This document shows positions 10,330 through 22,221 of a stretch of 64,000 nt of DNA, in pieces; the first letter of the stretch is position 1, and each line of letters begins with the position of its first letter. The DNA comes from Paguma larvata. Taxonomy: Eukaryota > Chordata > Mammalia > Carnivora > Viverridae. The DNA lies in NCBI GenBank assembly GCA_030068075.1, contig CM057827.1:68958500-69022499 (forward strand), read 5' to 3'. Below the pieces are notes generated by a model that saw only the letters and a list, made by a program, of their open reading frames with translations, had not been told where the DNA came from and did no database searches. Both the position numbers and the translations under genes were made by a program.

Positions 10330-11215
10330 GAAAATAAATTCAATACACCACAGTAATAGAATAAGGGGGGAAAATGCATGATCATTTTAAAAGACTCAAA
10401 AAAAAAAGTTCGACAAAATCTGTATCTTAATTTTACCATTTCGTGATAAAAAAAAAACTCAACAAAGTAGTAACAGAAATTAATTTCTTCAACCTGATAA
10501 AGGAGCTCTAGGAAAAACCCACAGGTAACATCATATTTAATGGTGAAAGGCTGAATTCTCTCCCCTAAGATCAGGAAGAGAAAAGGATGTCTTTTCCTGC
10601 CACTTCTATTCAACAGTATACTGAAGATTTTAGCTAGGGAGATTAGGCAAGAAAAGGAAACAAAAGGCATTCATATTGGAAAGTAAAGAGTAAAACTAGC
10701 ATTACTAATACATGACTTGAAAATCCTAAGGACTCCATATGTACACACTGGCACACACACCAAACAGTTAGGACTAACGTGAGTTCAAGAAGGCTGCAGG
10801 ATACAAGATCAAGATACAAAACTCAATTGTACTTCAATTCTATCTATTGTATTTCTATACACTATACAGTAGCAATAACCAATCCAAAAATTAAATCAAG
10901 AAAGTAATAGCATCTAAAAGAATACTTGGGTATGAAATTAACAAAAGTAAAAGACGTGCACACTGAAAACAGTGAAGCTTTGCTGAAAGAAATTAAAGAA
11001 CGTCTAAATAAATAGAAAGACCTTCAAGTTTGTAGACTGAAAAACTTAATATTACTAAGAAGACAATATTTTCCAAGTTGATCTACAGATTCATTAAAAC
11101 ACTTCTCAAAATCCAGGGGGCATTTTTTTTGCAGAAATTGACAAACAGATTCAAAAACTTATGTTCAAACATGTTTCAGCCCAAAACAAGACAAAAACTC
11201 TATTATCAGAATTTC

Positions 11216-12591
11216 TTCCCATCAAACCCATGAATTTATTAAGATAGTGGGTTCAGACTTAAACTCTTAGCGCCTCTTCCTATTTCAGATATATTATTCT
11301 CTTTGATGTTAGAACCATAGAGTTGGGATAACAATGAAGTATTGGTACCATGTGACAGAACATAGCATGATAGAAATATGAAGGTAAAAACTTTATTCCT
11401 AAAACTGTGGAGAAGGAAGCTAACTCTCTTCCTGTTTGAAGGTGAAAAAGGGCCTTTGAAGGTGAAGGCTGCCTGAGAGCACTTGTGTGACCTGAAGACA
11501 AAAAACTCTTTCCATTTAGAGTTAGCTGTGACTGCAAAGCAAATCTGCATGGTAGACATCCTTTAAACCACCCAACTCCAACTGGAGGGTCTCAAACAGC
11601 TCCACGTCCTATCAGTGGATTCGCATGTGTGAGTCCATTGGCAAAGCTCAGTCAAGGTAAAGTCTTGACTTGATTTTACCTTCCCAAAGAAGAAAAAAAA
11701 TGAAACTCTTCCAGGTTTCTCTCACTTATCATCTCGGTCATAAATCAAAAGTTTTTGCAGGTAGACGAAGTTGATTTAACTTTTAATTCTGTCACTTACT
11801 GAGTAATTTTTTAATCTCTACACTGGAAATAATATCTGTAGATTGTGGTGATTAAATTAAAATGTAATCTTTTCGCTTGCTCCTTAGAGTAATTTGCAAG
11901 GTGGGCAACATTATCCTAATTTTTTTAATGAAAAACTAATCAGATGCATTTATCACTTGAAGATTTATATACCTTCTTATTTATATGAGTGCTTTGCGAT
12001 ATTGCTGTCAGGATTCAGAGCAAATTCTTCCACCATTCGGAGTTTCTCTTTCATTTATAAGGGAAGGAAGGAATAAAGAGGAAAGCAGTAATATTAGAAA
12101 GTTGCTTTCCTCTATCTTGGGCTGACTGTATAGTTAGTTATTCTCTTCTCTGAAAGCTTTTCCCAGCTCCCTCTCTAAACTTGAAATTAACAGGAAAGCC
12201 AATGGCACAAACAATAGCAGTGTCTACTTCTACTAATTGTATATACCAGCCTAACACTCAGAGCAAAACACCAAGGGATTTACTCCAGTGTTTCAATCAT
12301 TTGAAATGCTATATTTCTGAAATGTCTAATGTTTTGCTTCTTGCTTTTCTTCTTCTTCAAGCGCCATGAGGTACATTATTATAAGTTCTCTTCATTACAT
12401 TGATCAGTAAGCAAAGAAATTCATTCATTTATTTATTCAGTGAATTGGAAATATCAAGAGCTCGGTTCATAACACTGTAAAATCCAAAAGTTTCTACCTT
12501 GTCCATGTAACAGCTAGAATGATAATAGATTTTTAACTTATATGTGGGCTTTCATTTCAGTTTTCCTAATCTTTTATATATAACATGCTTT
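11216..12591. other. Single-copy AT-rich stretch
   Basis: No repeat or gene recognised. Two overlapping minus frames (11239-11559 and 11280-11537) are in different registers over the same bases and show no domain, so both are treated as chance. Confidence 0.45.
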
Positions 12592-12606
12592 AAAAAGGAA
12601 ACCATT

Positions 12607-12835
12607 GGGGTGCCTGGGTGGCTCAGTCGGTTAAGCATCCAACTTCTGCTCAAGTCATGATCTCAAGGTTCGTGGGTTTGAGCCCTGCGTCGGGCTCTGT
12701 GCTGGCAACTCACACAACTCCGAGAGAGCCTGAAGCCTGCTTCAGATTCTGTGTCTCCTCTCTCTCTACCCCTCCCCCACTCACACTCTGTCTCTCTCTC
12801 TCTCAAAAATAAACAAACATTGAAAAAAATATTAC
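12607..12835 (+). mobile_element. CAN-SINE, sense
   Basis: Typical head 'ggggtgcctgggtggctcag', B-box-like 'gtgggtttgagccctgcg', CT body and 'aaaaataaacaaacatt' tail. The flanking repeats AAAAGGAAACCATT (12593-12606) and AAAAGGAAGCCATT (12836-12849) differ at one position. A small extra segment ('caactcacacaactccgaga') replaces the usual 'gacagctcagagcctgg' join. Confidence 0.96.
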
Positions 12836-12849
12836 AAAAGGAAGCCATT

Positions 12850-15800
12850 ATTTGGTAGAGAAGATTTTCCTTTTCAACAGGGAAAAAAGGAGGGAAATAA
12901 ATCCCAGCTGAGCAATTCCCCTCATTTTCCCAGCTGAAGGTAACTAAAATACATAACACTTCTTTATTTTCTAATTAACAGCTATAGAGCTGGTCTCAGG
13001 AAACTATGCATAAGTAGTCCATAAAAAGGAAGAGGTCCAACAACGCCGTGCAAAGATAGTAATTAAAACAGAGGGGAAAAGACCTATTATAAATTACACT
13101 GCACTTGAGGCTATAAAAAAATCTTTTTAATTAACTGAAAGAATGAGGCAAACAGCCTCTGAGCTTTTATAACTGGCTACTGAAGTTTGGAGACAAACAA
13201 CATAATGATGTCAGTGGTAAGTTGAATACCACTAATCATTATCTCAAGGGGTGTGGATTATCCTGAACAAATTGCTGAAAATATTATCACTGAAGATTCT
13301 GGAGTTTGCACTGCTTCTCTATAGCTCACCTATTATAGCAGAATCCAGAAACATCTACTGTAAGAGCCAGACTTTTTCTAAGGAACAAAGTAGTTGGTGC
13401 AAACTTATTTGAAAGTCAAAATAGAAAAATCCAACACTACAGACATTAAACTCAAGCAGGTATATGCCTATTTTCTCTGTTACGGGAAAAGCAATTTATT
13501 TTAGAAGTAGTTTCTTGGAGACTCTAGACTCCAGGGCCTGTTGCCAACTTCAGTGGTGTTTTTTGGGGAGGCTTCCACCTTGGGCACTCTGTCAGGTGTT
13601 CTTACCGATCACATTAGCAGGATGATGGTAAAATCATTACCAATATGTTATTAGATTTTCTTTAAAAAAATGCTATCACATGCCCATCGCATGATAGTGG
13701 TGACAGGCTGTGTGAGTTCAAACCTCTTTTCAAAATCTATGGGGGGTTGTGAACTTGAAAATTGCAGAATGAACATCAGTGCTAAGTTGGGAAATCATTT
13801 GTTTGATACTGTTGAATAGAAGGATTCAAGATGGGGGAAAGAAACGAATTCTCAGGAACACGGCCTATAAATTAATCCAATTAGATGTGTCAGCAAAGTC
13901 AGAGATGGTTTCAGATCTCCCATTTTGCTCCTCGTGTTTACTATTCCTCCCCTTAGAGCTTCTCCTTTTTTTTTCTTTTTATGACACATAGAACCTCAAC
14001 CATTTACTTTTCCTAACATAAAAGAAACAAAGAAACATGATTGCTAAGTGTTTCAATTCTATTAAAGAAAAAGAAACTTAACCATCTAAAACCTAAGACC
14101 AAACCACTGGAGTAGAAAGCTCTCAGCTGACTAGAAGTGACCCTGAAAAGACCAAGGGCGTTATTTAGGAATTAATAAGGTCTGGCCTTCACTCTATGTC
14201 AACACAATTTAGTCCTCCTAACACCTGATTCCATTACCATTGGCTATGCCCACTGCTCCCTTCCCCGTATTATCAATCATAAGAACCACAATTACAGAAT
14301 AAGGCAGCTCAAGGTCACATTGAAGGATGGTTCTTGAGACTGAAGTGGAGTTCTCAGTAGGGCCTCTAGATGGCACTCTTTCTTATCGGTAGTCAGCGTG
14401 AACATTTTTCTTTTCTATCTTCACAACAATCAAATGACTAAAATTGGTCCTCTTGTCTTAGATTTTGAAACAATTGCCCTATGCCATCTTAGTAGACACC
14501 TGGATGCTTACATAACACACCAGCAGCAAGTTTTGCTCTTGTCTTAAGAAAGAATTCCAGCATCATCAGAGTATTTCAGGGCCTGTTGGGGTCCTAATTG
14601 ACCCTGCATTGTGAACATTCCACCAGGTGGAAGTGTTCGTTTCAGATCCAATCAGTTCCCACTTCGGGCCCTACTTGCAAAGTCACTAAGGTAACAAAAG
14701 AAGAGGGAAGTCCGCATCTCTAGCCTCCACTAAGGCCCACTCCTCACACTGCTTACCACTCAGCTACAGCTGTGTGACAGTGGGGATCATATTATCCGTG
14801 GTTAGAAGCAGAAGAAACTGGATACAGGTGAAAGGATGCTGCTTTCCTACCAACCCAGGACTGTCTCTGTAAGTGATGGGTTGGTGGTCTCGGGAAAAAA
14901 CCCTTGTCGTCCTGTCACTAACAGCATGAGGGATGCGTCTATGAAGCTCAAAACTGGCCTTAATGTCATTGCAGCTCTCCCACCACACCCAATATTTCCT
15001 AGCAAAACAGGCAATATCCCCAGGATACTAGTCCCCACTCCTCCTTCCCTCCACCACCAACACACACACATACACAGAGTTCTCAGGAAACCAAGTACCT
15101 TGTCCATACTTTGTGGGGGAACACATTTCAGCTCTGTGGGCCTGGACACAATCAGGATGAGATTATGATAACCAAGAAATATCGACGTTTCTGAGGGTAG
15201 GTCGTAGAGTAGAAAACCAAAGAGTTTATGGAATTCCTTTCTTTCATGCCTCAAATGATATTTAGTGAACATGCTTTTTAATGTCTGGGGATTTTCCAGA
15301 ATTCATGGTTCTGTGTAACTATATGTATTTCAGAGAGTGATGAAGAGTAAAAACCAGTGTTCCATTCAAATTTATTCTCTTTCATTTTGTCTTATTTCAG
15401 CTCCAACTCCCTAGCCTGTCTATGGGCTTTCTACTTTCCAAAAACTGACCCCTATATGACCAGGGGGCTCTGGCAAATGCAATACAGGTTGGCTTTTAAG
15501 ACTCTTAAGAAAACACAGAAAAATCTCTCATTAACCCTTTGTCCTCAAAGCAAAGACCCTTGTGCTTCTTTGCAGTTAGGAATTCTTATAAACATTCAGT
15601 TCTCACAGAGTCATATTTCTAATAGCTTATCTTGCTAAGACATAAAGCAATGAAGGTCATAGGTGGCATACATAAAAATCTACTTATATAAGTTGTACCG
15701 AATAATTTTAATGGACCATTTAACTAATCCTGGATTTTGTCCACAAAGCCAAAGGTCTTAACTTTGGTTGTTTAGTTCATATCTCCTTCCTTTTTTACTC

Positions 15801-17779
15801 AGAAAACTCTTCCTTAGGACTCGGGAATGGGAAGAAAACAACTATAGCTGCAAGTTTACTCAAACATTTTCAGCCTGCCATTTTCCCAAATACTGTTTAA
15901 GTGTTCAGGGCTCCATAAAACTCAAGCTGCATTGAATGAATTCTGTAAACATCACCAAATGCAATTTTTCTAGAAAGAAAGCTGCCAAAATTTTAAGACA
16001 CAAGATTAAGCCTCCAGATGGCCTTTTCTGAAGTGCGAGTACTAATTGCGTTTCCGTGTCCTTGTCTGACACTCTAGTCCATCCGGAGTGTCCCTTTCTA
16101 GAGCAGAGTCCGGGAAACCAAAGTTCACCAAAGGACCAGGAGAAGGACAGACAGATAAAGCAGATCATGTGGCAATGATTTATGGGAACTTGGGGGCCCT
16201 CTGTTAGCCCATTTATTTCCAAACAAGTTTCCTCCTATCTGACGAAATGCTTAAAAATCTACCTCTAAAAGATTTTTTCTCTTGGCTCTAAAAGGCCTAT
16301 TTGTCTAGCTCCCTAACTGAATCCAAATGTCCTTGGAAAAGGTACAATATCCAGGATTTATTAGCAACACCTGCATTCCCTTCACTGCCTTAGATGAAGT
16401 GTCAAGGGAGGAAAGAGTAGTGCAGAGAAGTTATGAGGCTTGCCTAAGACTACACAGCTTGTAGGTGGCTAAATCCATGCGGCTCTTAGGACTGAGACTT
16501 TGAAGGAGCCAGGACACCAGCTCTGTTCCCGTTCTTCTCTCTTTTCTGTACTGTGGACAGGCAGAGAGGTATATGGCTCAAAGTGTTACTACTATTTTCT
16601 CAGGGAAACTGCTCCAGAAAGGAGATGGGAAGCAAAGACATTTCACTTCCGTGGTTAGGAAACCGCTGGTGACTTGGTTTACAGGAGAAAAACCATGTGT
16701 GTTTATGTCAGGAAGGCCCAATTCCAACCTATGAGAGGAAGAAAAAGCTCAAGGTCAAATCAGTGTGGAAAAGGCTTCTTAACGTATCTCTTTTGGAAGA
16801 CTTTTGGTGACTATCAGCATATTAGAACGGTCCACTTGTAACATCCTTTAACCTGGTTCCAAACTACTTGATCAAAGGATGCTATTTTTCCAAAAGTTTA
16901 TTTTAACATCTCCCTGAAAGAGTTCGGGAAATTCTGCTTTAGTGGATGTTCTGCAGTGGCCATGCAACCCAGAACAGAACTCTGGGAGACCCTTATTCTT
17001 GGCAGAAGTTATTTGCATGCATTTTCTACCAGAAGGCACAATCCGAAAAGGTCCTGAAGCTTTTATCACTGGGAACACCTTTTCATTAAGGCTGCTAACT
17101 ACTATAGAGAAAAATCTGTTGAGGGTCAAAGGGAAGTGAAACACAATACTCTCTCTTTTCCCCCTGCAGTTCTTTCCTTATTTAAAGACTCCCCTGAGTA
17201 CCCTCTTTGCTAGGGAAGTCTTCTCCCCACCCCCAGGCAAATTAATTCTTCATTCTCTTCTCTCTCAGCCAGAATTCCTGTTTTTATTGCAGTACTTGAT
17301 ATTTTTGCATTGAAGTATCTGCTCACAATAACCTGATTCTCTCAGTAACCTAAGGGCGGTTCAAGGCCATGGAAGATGAAGTATGTATCTTCTTAGCTCC
17401 ACTACCTGCGGCCCCTGGGAATGTTCCTAAAGTTCTGTGACAAGCATAACATAATGAGTCAACAAATCCAAGAGGCCAAATACAAGCACAACATATACCT
17501 TTAAACTAAATTGATTTGATTGAGGTATGGAAAATCATACCCCATTAAATGAGTAATCATTAATATTTAACGTATTAATTACAGCCATTTAATTTTTCAA
17601 GTGGAGGAAGAAGAAGAAAGAAGGAAGAAGGAAGTAGAGAATCAGAAGGAAGGTACAACAACCAAGAGTACAAAAAATCATAGAGAGGAAATACAGGGAA
17701 AGTTATAGATGGAAAAACAGAAATAAAGCAAAAGAATAACTAAAGTGGAAAATTTGGTGAGGAAAAAACACAAAAGGAA
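12850..17779. other. Repeat-poor single-copy block of about 4.9 kb
   Basis: Apart from a possible MIR remnant (16385-16500) I recognise no interspersed repeats. Many short frames occur. The longest is 141 codons on the minus strand at 14847-15272 and overlaps a plus frame of 110 codons at 14836-15168. Neither has recognisable motifs or splice context. A low repeat load over this length can reflect selection against insertion, so the block is a candidate place to look for conserved regulatory sequence. Confidence 0.5.
16385..16500 (-). repeat. Possible MIR remnant, antisense
   Basis: 'cagagaagttatgaggcttgcctaagactacacagcttgtaggtggc' follows the MIR antisense core 'gaggttaagtaacttgcccaaggtcacacagctagtaagtggc'. 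Only the core is visible. Confidence 0.55.
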
Positions 17780-17796
17780 GAAAATTCAACATTTTC

Positions 17797-17990
17797 ATTT
17801 TTTAGTTTTAAGTTTATTTATTTATTTTGAGAGAGAGCTTGAGGAGGGGAGCAGAGAGAGACAGGGAGAGAAGGAGAATCCCAAGCAGGCCCCACAGTGT
17901 CAGCACAAGCCCGATGTGAGGCTCGAACTCACAAACTGCAGGATCATGACCTGAGCCAAAATCAACCAACTGAGCCACCCAGGTGCCCCA
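17797..17990 (-). mobile_element. CAN-SINE, antisense
   Basis: Tail 'ttaagtttatttatttattttgagagaga' on the left and closing head 'gagccacccaggtgcccc' on the right. TSD copies GAAAATTCAACATTTTCA (ending about 17796) and GAAAATTCGACACTTTTCA (from 17991) are recognisable with a few changes. The 60-codon tail of a nearby plus frame (17745-17954) is just SINE translated in reverse. Confidence 0.95.
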
Positions 17991-18009
17991 GAAAATTCGA
18001 CACTTTTCA

Positions 18010-19479
18010 AGTGTCAGTGCAAGAGTCTACAGTTCAATTTACTGTTATCTCTTAGCGTAGACTTTGACTATTATTCCTGGTTACTATATATGACTATTAA
18101 CCATGACATTATTCACAGTTCTACCAATGTTTTTGGTTTGTTTTTTATCCTGCTGAGTTTTAACTTGCTGATTTTTCACTTTGAAGCTCCCATCAGTTCG
18201 GCCATAACTGTTGCCATTATAACTATTACTCTGTGGAAGAGAGTTCACAGGTCTGAGTTTTTATTCCCTTTAAATTACTGGGTAAATTGGCCCAGCCAAT
18301 CGAAAGTATCATGGTTTACCAATTTTTAAGAAGCTTCAAAGAAAAATTTACCAATAATCTATTTAAATGGAAATAAATGGAATTGCAGTAAATGACTGAA
18401 TTGCAAACGAATAAAGGTTTTATTTGTTTTAACTGTTTCAATTGATTTCTAAGCATAGACTTTTAAAAAATAGCCGAGTATTTTCTTTTTTTTTTTTTTT
18501 TTTTCCTTTTTGCCAGGTTTCCTTTTCTGTGAGATTTTCCTTCCCTTCTAGTCTTATCCTCCTAAAATGCCTTCGGGTTCCATAGCAATTACCCACTTTC
18601 CTTTGTGGGCCTTATCTATTTTTATTACTTAGCAATAGTCGGTTTCCCTCAAGCAGGGCTGTGGTAATTAACCGGAATAACGGGGAATGACTCAGATGCC
18701 TGATCCAAATTTCTCTTCCAACTCCGAGTTCCAAAAATAATCCTCTATTAGTCAAAAGGCTCATTTCAGTAATATTCATTGTTTAGAGGGTCTGTGAGTA
18801 CATTCTTTATACTCAGGAGCCTCTAAGAGGCTTTGTGTTTTGGCTTCCCAGCAGGAGATTTCCCTGGGCTAATGTAAAACATCAACTCTTACAAACCTTT
18901 TCAAGCTTTCAAGCCCAAAATATCACCGTGAACCTCTAACTAGCTCCAGGACACCAGGAAAGCAGTGAGTTCTCTGGCCTTCGGTTTCATGATCCATAAA
19001 ACGGACCCCCGCACAAGCGAAGCTCTAAATATTAGCTCTAAAATATTCTGTTTCTAGAGGGACTTGCTTTTCAAGGTCTAGCCAAACTTTTACAAATAGA
19101 ATTTGAGGCAGCAATTCTGCTCAGAATTCAATGGAAAAACTTCTTGCAAGATCTTTTAAAGTTACTTTCCTAAGTCAGTCCACCAACCAATATCTAGTGA
19201 GTCATGAATATATCCAAATATACACAGCTAGAAATCACGGGAAGAAGTCTCTGTCCCCTGCCCCTCAAATTTTGATAAGGCATACAATAAGAAGGTGAGT
19301 GATAATGCAGATACAATGTGAGCCCCAAATGAATGATAAAACAATAGAAATTCCTATCAGGTAAACCTCAGATAGGCTGAGATCTTAAAAAGTGTCAATG
19401 GAAAAGTGGAATTTCAGTGGAGTCTACAACAAAAATAATATGTGCTTCAAATGGGAATGAGGTGGGAATGAGTATAGAG
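18010..19479. other. Repeat-poor single-copy block; possible conserved non-coding DNA at 18540-18880
   Basis: No retroelement recognised in about 1.5 kb except a poly-T run (18487-18504). The part at 18540-18880 has little low-complexity sequence and contains TAATTA- and CAATTA-type homeodomain sites ('agcaattacc', 'ggtaattaacc') and a TGACTCA-like AP-1 site ('aatgactcaga'). This is suggestive of, but not evidence for, an enhancer. Confidence 0.35.
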
Positions 19480-19493
19480 GTGGCATTAGTTTT

Positions 19494-19704
19494 AATTTTT
19501 TTTTAATGCTTATTTATTTTTGAGAGAGAGAGCGAGTACAAGTGGGGGTGAGGCAGAGAGAGAGGGAGACACAGCATCTGAAGCAGGCTCCAGGTTCCGA
19601 GCTGTCAGCACAGAGCCCGACGCAGGTCTCGAACCCATGAACTGTGGGATCATGACCTGAGCTGAAGTCAGACACTTAACCAACTGAGCCACCCAGGCGC
19701 CCCC
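19494..19704 (-). mobile_element. CAN-SINE, antisense
   Basis: Reverse tail 'aatgcttatttatttttgagagagaga', body 'gaagcaggctccagg...gctgtcagcacagagcccgacg' and closing head 'tgagccacccaggcgcccc'. The flanks GTGGCATTAGTTT (about 19480) and GTGACATTCGTTT (about 19711) look like a diverged TSD. Confidence 0.95.
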
Positions 19705-19723
19705 AAGGGAGTGACATTCGTTT

Positions 19724-19744
19724 AAAAAAAAAAAAAAAAAAAAA
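19724..19744. repeat. Poly-A tract (21 bp)
   Basis: An uninterrupted A run between the antisense SINE's TSD and the L2 fragment that follows. It may be part of the SINE insertion scar or an independent slippage product. Confidence 0.95.
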
Positions 19745-20065
19745 CATGTTTCATTTGCCACGGATATGTGTCCTCGGGTCTGCCATGCCTGGCTTCACCC
19801 CTGCAGACCTTCCATTTGGAATGCCTTCCATCCGTTCAAGGCCGCAACTTTCCACCCGCTTCAAATCGAAGCGCGAAAACCCTGTCTCCATGAGGCAGTC
19901 TCTGATCCTACAGTTGAAAGTTACCTTTTTCTCTCCTGACGTTCCACAGAACCTTCTCTCTTTCTCTTTTACAGTATCTGTCACTTATTCCCCTCTACTG
20001 GTCTTTCATGTATTCTCATACATCTGCTGCGAGACTTCACAGTCCTCAGGGGAAGCAGCCAGTCA
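19745..20065 (+). mobile_element. L2 LINE fragment, sense
   Basis: The order of motifs ('tctgccatgcc', 'tttggaatgccttccatc', 'tccatgaggcagtctctgatcc') follows the sense L2 3' region. A 127-codon plus frame at 19746-20129 runs over this repeat and has no independent support as a gene. Confidence 0.55.
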
Positions 20066-20156
20066 AGCTTACGTTTGTTTACCCATGGCGCTTAGATTAA
20101 GGCTTTGGATCAGTCGCTCATTCAAGTAGTAGTTTTTCTTATTTTTTTTAGCCACT

Positions 20157-20345
20157 CATTCATTCAACCCAAATGTATTGAACAACTGACTCTGTACCAG
20201 TAACATGCCAAGAGCTATACATTTCTCTTAGAGCTTGCGTTCTGGTCTGAGAAAACAAGTGATCAATCAACAAACTATCAATATACAATCTTCCCAGTGC
20301 TTATCAGTCCTGTGGGGAAGGGGAAGGGGACTAAGGAGTAGCTGG
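20157..20345 (-). mobile_element. L2 LINE 3' end, antisense
   Basis: 'tcattcattcaaccc...tgtattgaac...tctgtaccagtaacatgcc' and 'ttagagcttgcgttctgg' correspond to the reverse complement of the L2 3' terminus. Confidence 0.6.
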
Positions 20346-20564
20346 AGATAGTTTAGATTCAGTGGCCAGCATTTACTATATCATACAAGTGATATATCTA
20401 AGGCAAAAACCTATAAACAAAGAGCCTATTTTGAGGCAATGGATAAAATAAATTAAGCAGTGATGAGGTTCTTAAGTTATCCCACTGCAAGTAGGAAAAT
20501 AAAGATAACTGACACTAAGAATCTTAATAATTAGTATTGCCACCTGTAATAAATAGTGTACATT

Positions 20565-20745
20565 TATTACATGTCTACTATGGGCGAGGCAATGTAGTAG
20601 ATAATCCATTCAACAGCAAGAGGGGTGTTATTATTGTTACCATTTAACAGATGAAGAAACTGAGGCTCGGATGGGTTAATATGCTCCAGACCACTAGATA
20701 ATAAATGGACGAGGTATGAATGGAATCCGAATCTCTCCAACACAA
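20565..20745 (-). repeat. MIR SINE, antisense
   Basis: 'tgtctactatgggcgaggca...ttattattgttaccatttaacagatgaagaaactgaggctcgg' is the classic antisense MIR core. It supplies the C-terminal part of the longest minus-strand open frame (20567-21064), which makes that frame suspect. Confidence 0.75.
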
Positions 20746-21039
20746 ATGCTAATGCTGTTTGTCCCAAACACCCGCCCTTTCCTAGGCATGGGTGGAAGAA
20801 CCGTTTTTCTTCTGACTGCTTCCTGGAGGCTCTCCTCTGAAGAACATGCTGGTAGCTCCTCCCAGCTTTGTGCCTGGCTGAACATCGTTTTAGAGGAGCA
20901 ACCATCGGAGCAAGGACCAGAGGGTTCTGAATCCAGAGCTTGGAAGGGAACCGAGAAGGAAGCATGCATGCTCTAGTTTCCCACAAAAGGAATTTGGCCC
21001 TGGCTTCTGTTAAAGGAGGTCTTCTGAGTCTGCATGAAC

Positions 21040-21430
21040 CACAGACAGAGGCGGGGCCAACCATAGAGGAAAAACGAGGCCCACAGGCTCCTCCCCCGTG
21101 AGCCGCAAGACGCCCAGCTCAACTAGAATTCCAAGCTTCGGGGTCTAAAAGCACGAATTCTGGGGCTGAGATTTGATTGAGGCAGTGTTTTTCTGCACCT
21201 CCAGTTTCTGTGATGTGAGGGGGTATCGCTGCCGTAAGGAAGGAGTCGGGCTTATACAGTCTCCCCAAAGGCGGTACAAGAAAAAGGTAAGCGCAGAGAG
21301 GGGGCGTTGGTATCCTATTCTGGGTGGCTGACTTCTCACCTCACCGGGCTCTCCGTCCCGGTCCCGCCTCGGGCTGGGCTGCTGTCCCCGGCAGCCGGAG
21401 AGGAAGCGCAATGCCCCAGCCGTCCACCCC
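21040..21430. promoter_or_regulatory. CpG-enriched segment, candidate promoter/first exon
   Basis: By hand count there are 22 CpG dinucleotides between 21051 and 21422, far denser than the AT-rich surroundings. The sequence is not a recognisable repeat. A consensus-like 5' splice site (AAG|GTAAGC) sits at 21284-21292. GC boxes ('gaggcggggcc' at 21049) are present, and no TATA box is obvious. This could be a weak CpG island driving an alternative or non-coding transcript, or a decayed ancestral island. No coding exon is recognised, and direction is undecided; the donor favours the plus strand. Confidence 0.4.
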
Positions 21431-22210
21431 ATCAGGGCCTGCTAGACTGCTCAGCAGAAAGGTGCAGCTGCCATGTATTTGCGTTATGATGTATATCAAC
21501 AGAGACTAAAGAGGCAAGGCGCAAGGGGGAAGTCTCATAATTACTTCCACAATCAAACCACCCAAGCGTTGGAGGGGAGGAAGCACACGCAGGAATGGCT
21601 GTTCCCAGGACGGAGCTAGGACGCTGTGGGAATGAGCAGGAAGTCACTCCGCAGCCCTTTCCTGGGAGGCATCGGTAGGTGTTGCCCACCCTGGATGCTC
21701 AACAGAGAGGGAGGCTCCCCTCCTCAGTGACCATCCAAAAGCCACTCCTGCAAATGTCTAAATGCTAAACCTAAATACAAGGAAAATGCCAGAGCAAGTT
21801 CTAAAATGCTGTGAGGATCTGCTGCTGGACATAACTGCTTCTGAGAGCACGGCACAGTGCCTGGCACACAGGGACTGCTCAGTTGCACGGCTATGAGGGA
21901 AAGGGGGAATGGACGTGTGGTTCCTTTAGCATAGCAGGAGCTCTGTATTATCTGGCCCCTGCCCTGTCTCGGAGGGCAGGACCAGAGGTGAATGCCTGAC
22001 CCAGAGACCGGTGTTTCTAGATGAGTGTCAGGCCTCTGAGGAGGTCTGGCAGGATAACTCCAGCCCATCATTTGATACTAGAGGGTGAGGAAGAAATTCA
22101 GTAGAAGGGGCAGAAGGAGAAAGATATGAGAACAAAGAGGGGAGGCGAATGGCTCATAAAAAACCCTGTGGAAGAGAAGAAATAAGTAAATAGAAGCCAC
22201 TTGATTTAAA
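21431..22210. other. Single-copy stretch, moderately GC-rich
   Basis: No recognised gene or repeat apart from short MIR-like words ('gcacagtgcctggcacacaggga' around 21852-21873). A 115-codon minus frame (21724-22071) has no known motifs. Confidence 0.4.
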
Positions 22211-22221
22211 AGATAAAGCAA

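Larger units (their letters stand above)
9035..11215 (+). pseudogene. L1 LINE ORF2 (reverse transcriptase region) fragment, decayed
   Basis: Translated pieces in scattered frames follow L1 ORF2 in order. The approach to the RT domain lies around 9374-9560. A segment resembling the RT 'isl-in-d-...-lnkil' block is read at about 9935-10000. The 'iLARAIRQEKE'-like block is read at about 10620-10665. The later 'KEIKE..NKW' and 'WsR-dLQIH'-like segments lie near 10990-11100. Stop codons and frameshifts are frequent and three CAN-SINEs interrupt it. There is no 5' UTR, ORF1, 3' UTR or A-tail, so the copy is inactive. In life ORF2 encodes the endonuclease/reverse transcriptase that also mobilises SINEs. 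Confidence 0.85.

Noticed and set aside
14836..15272. Overlapping plus (110 codons) and minus (141 codons) open frames
   Set aside because: They occupy the same bases on opposite strands, have no recognised domain, and length alone is within chance for a 64-kb window.
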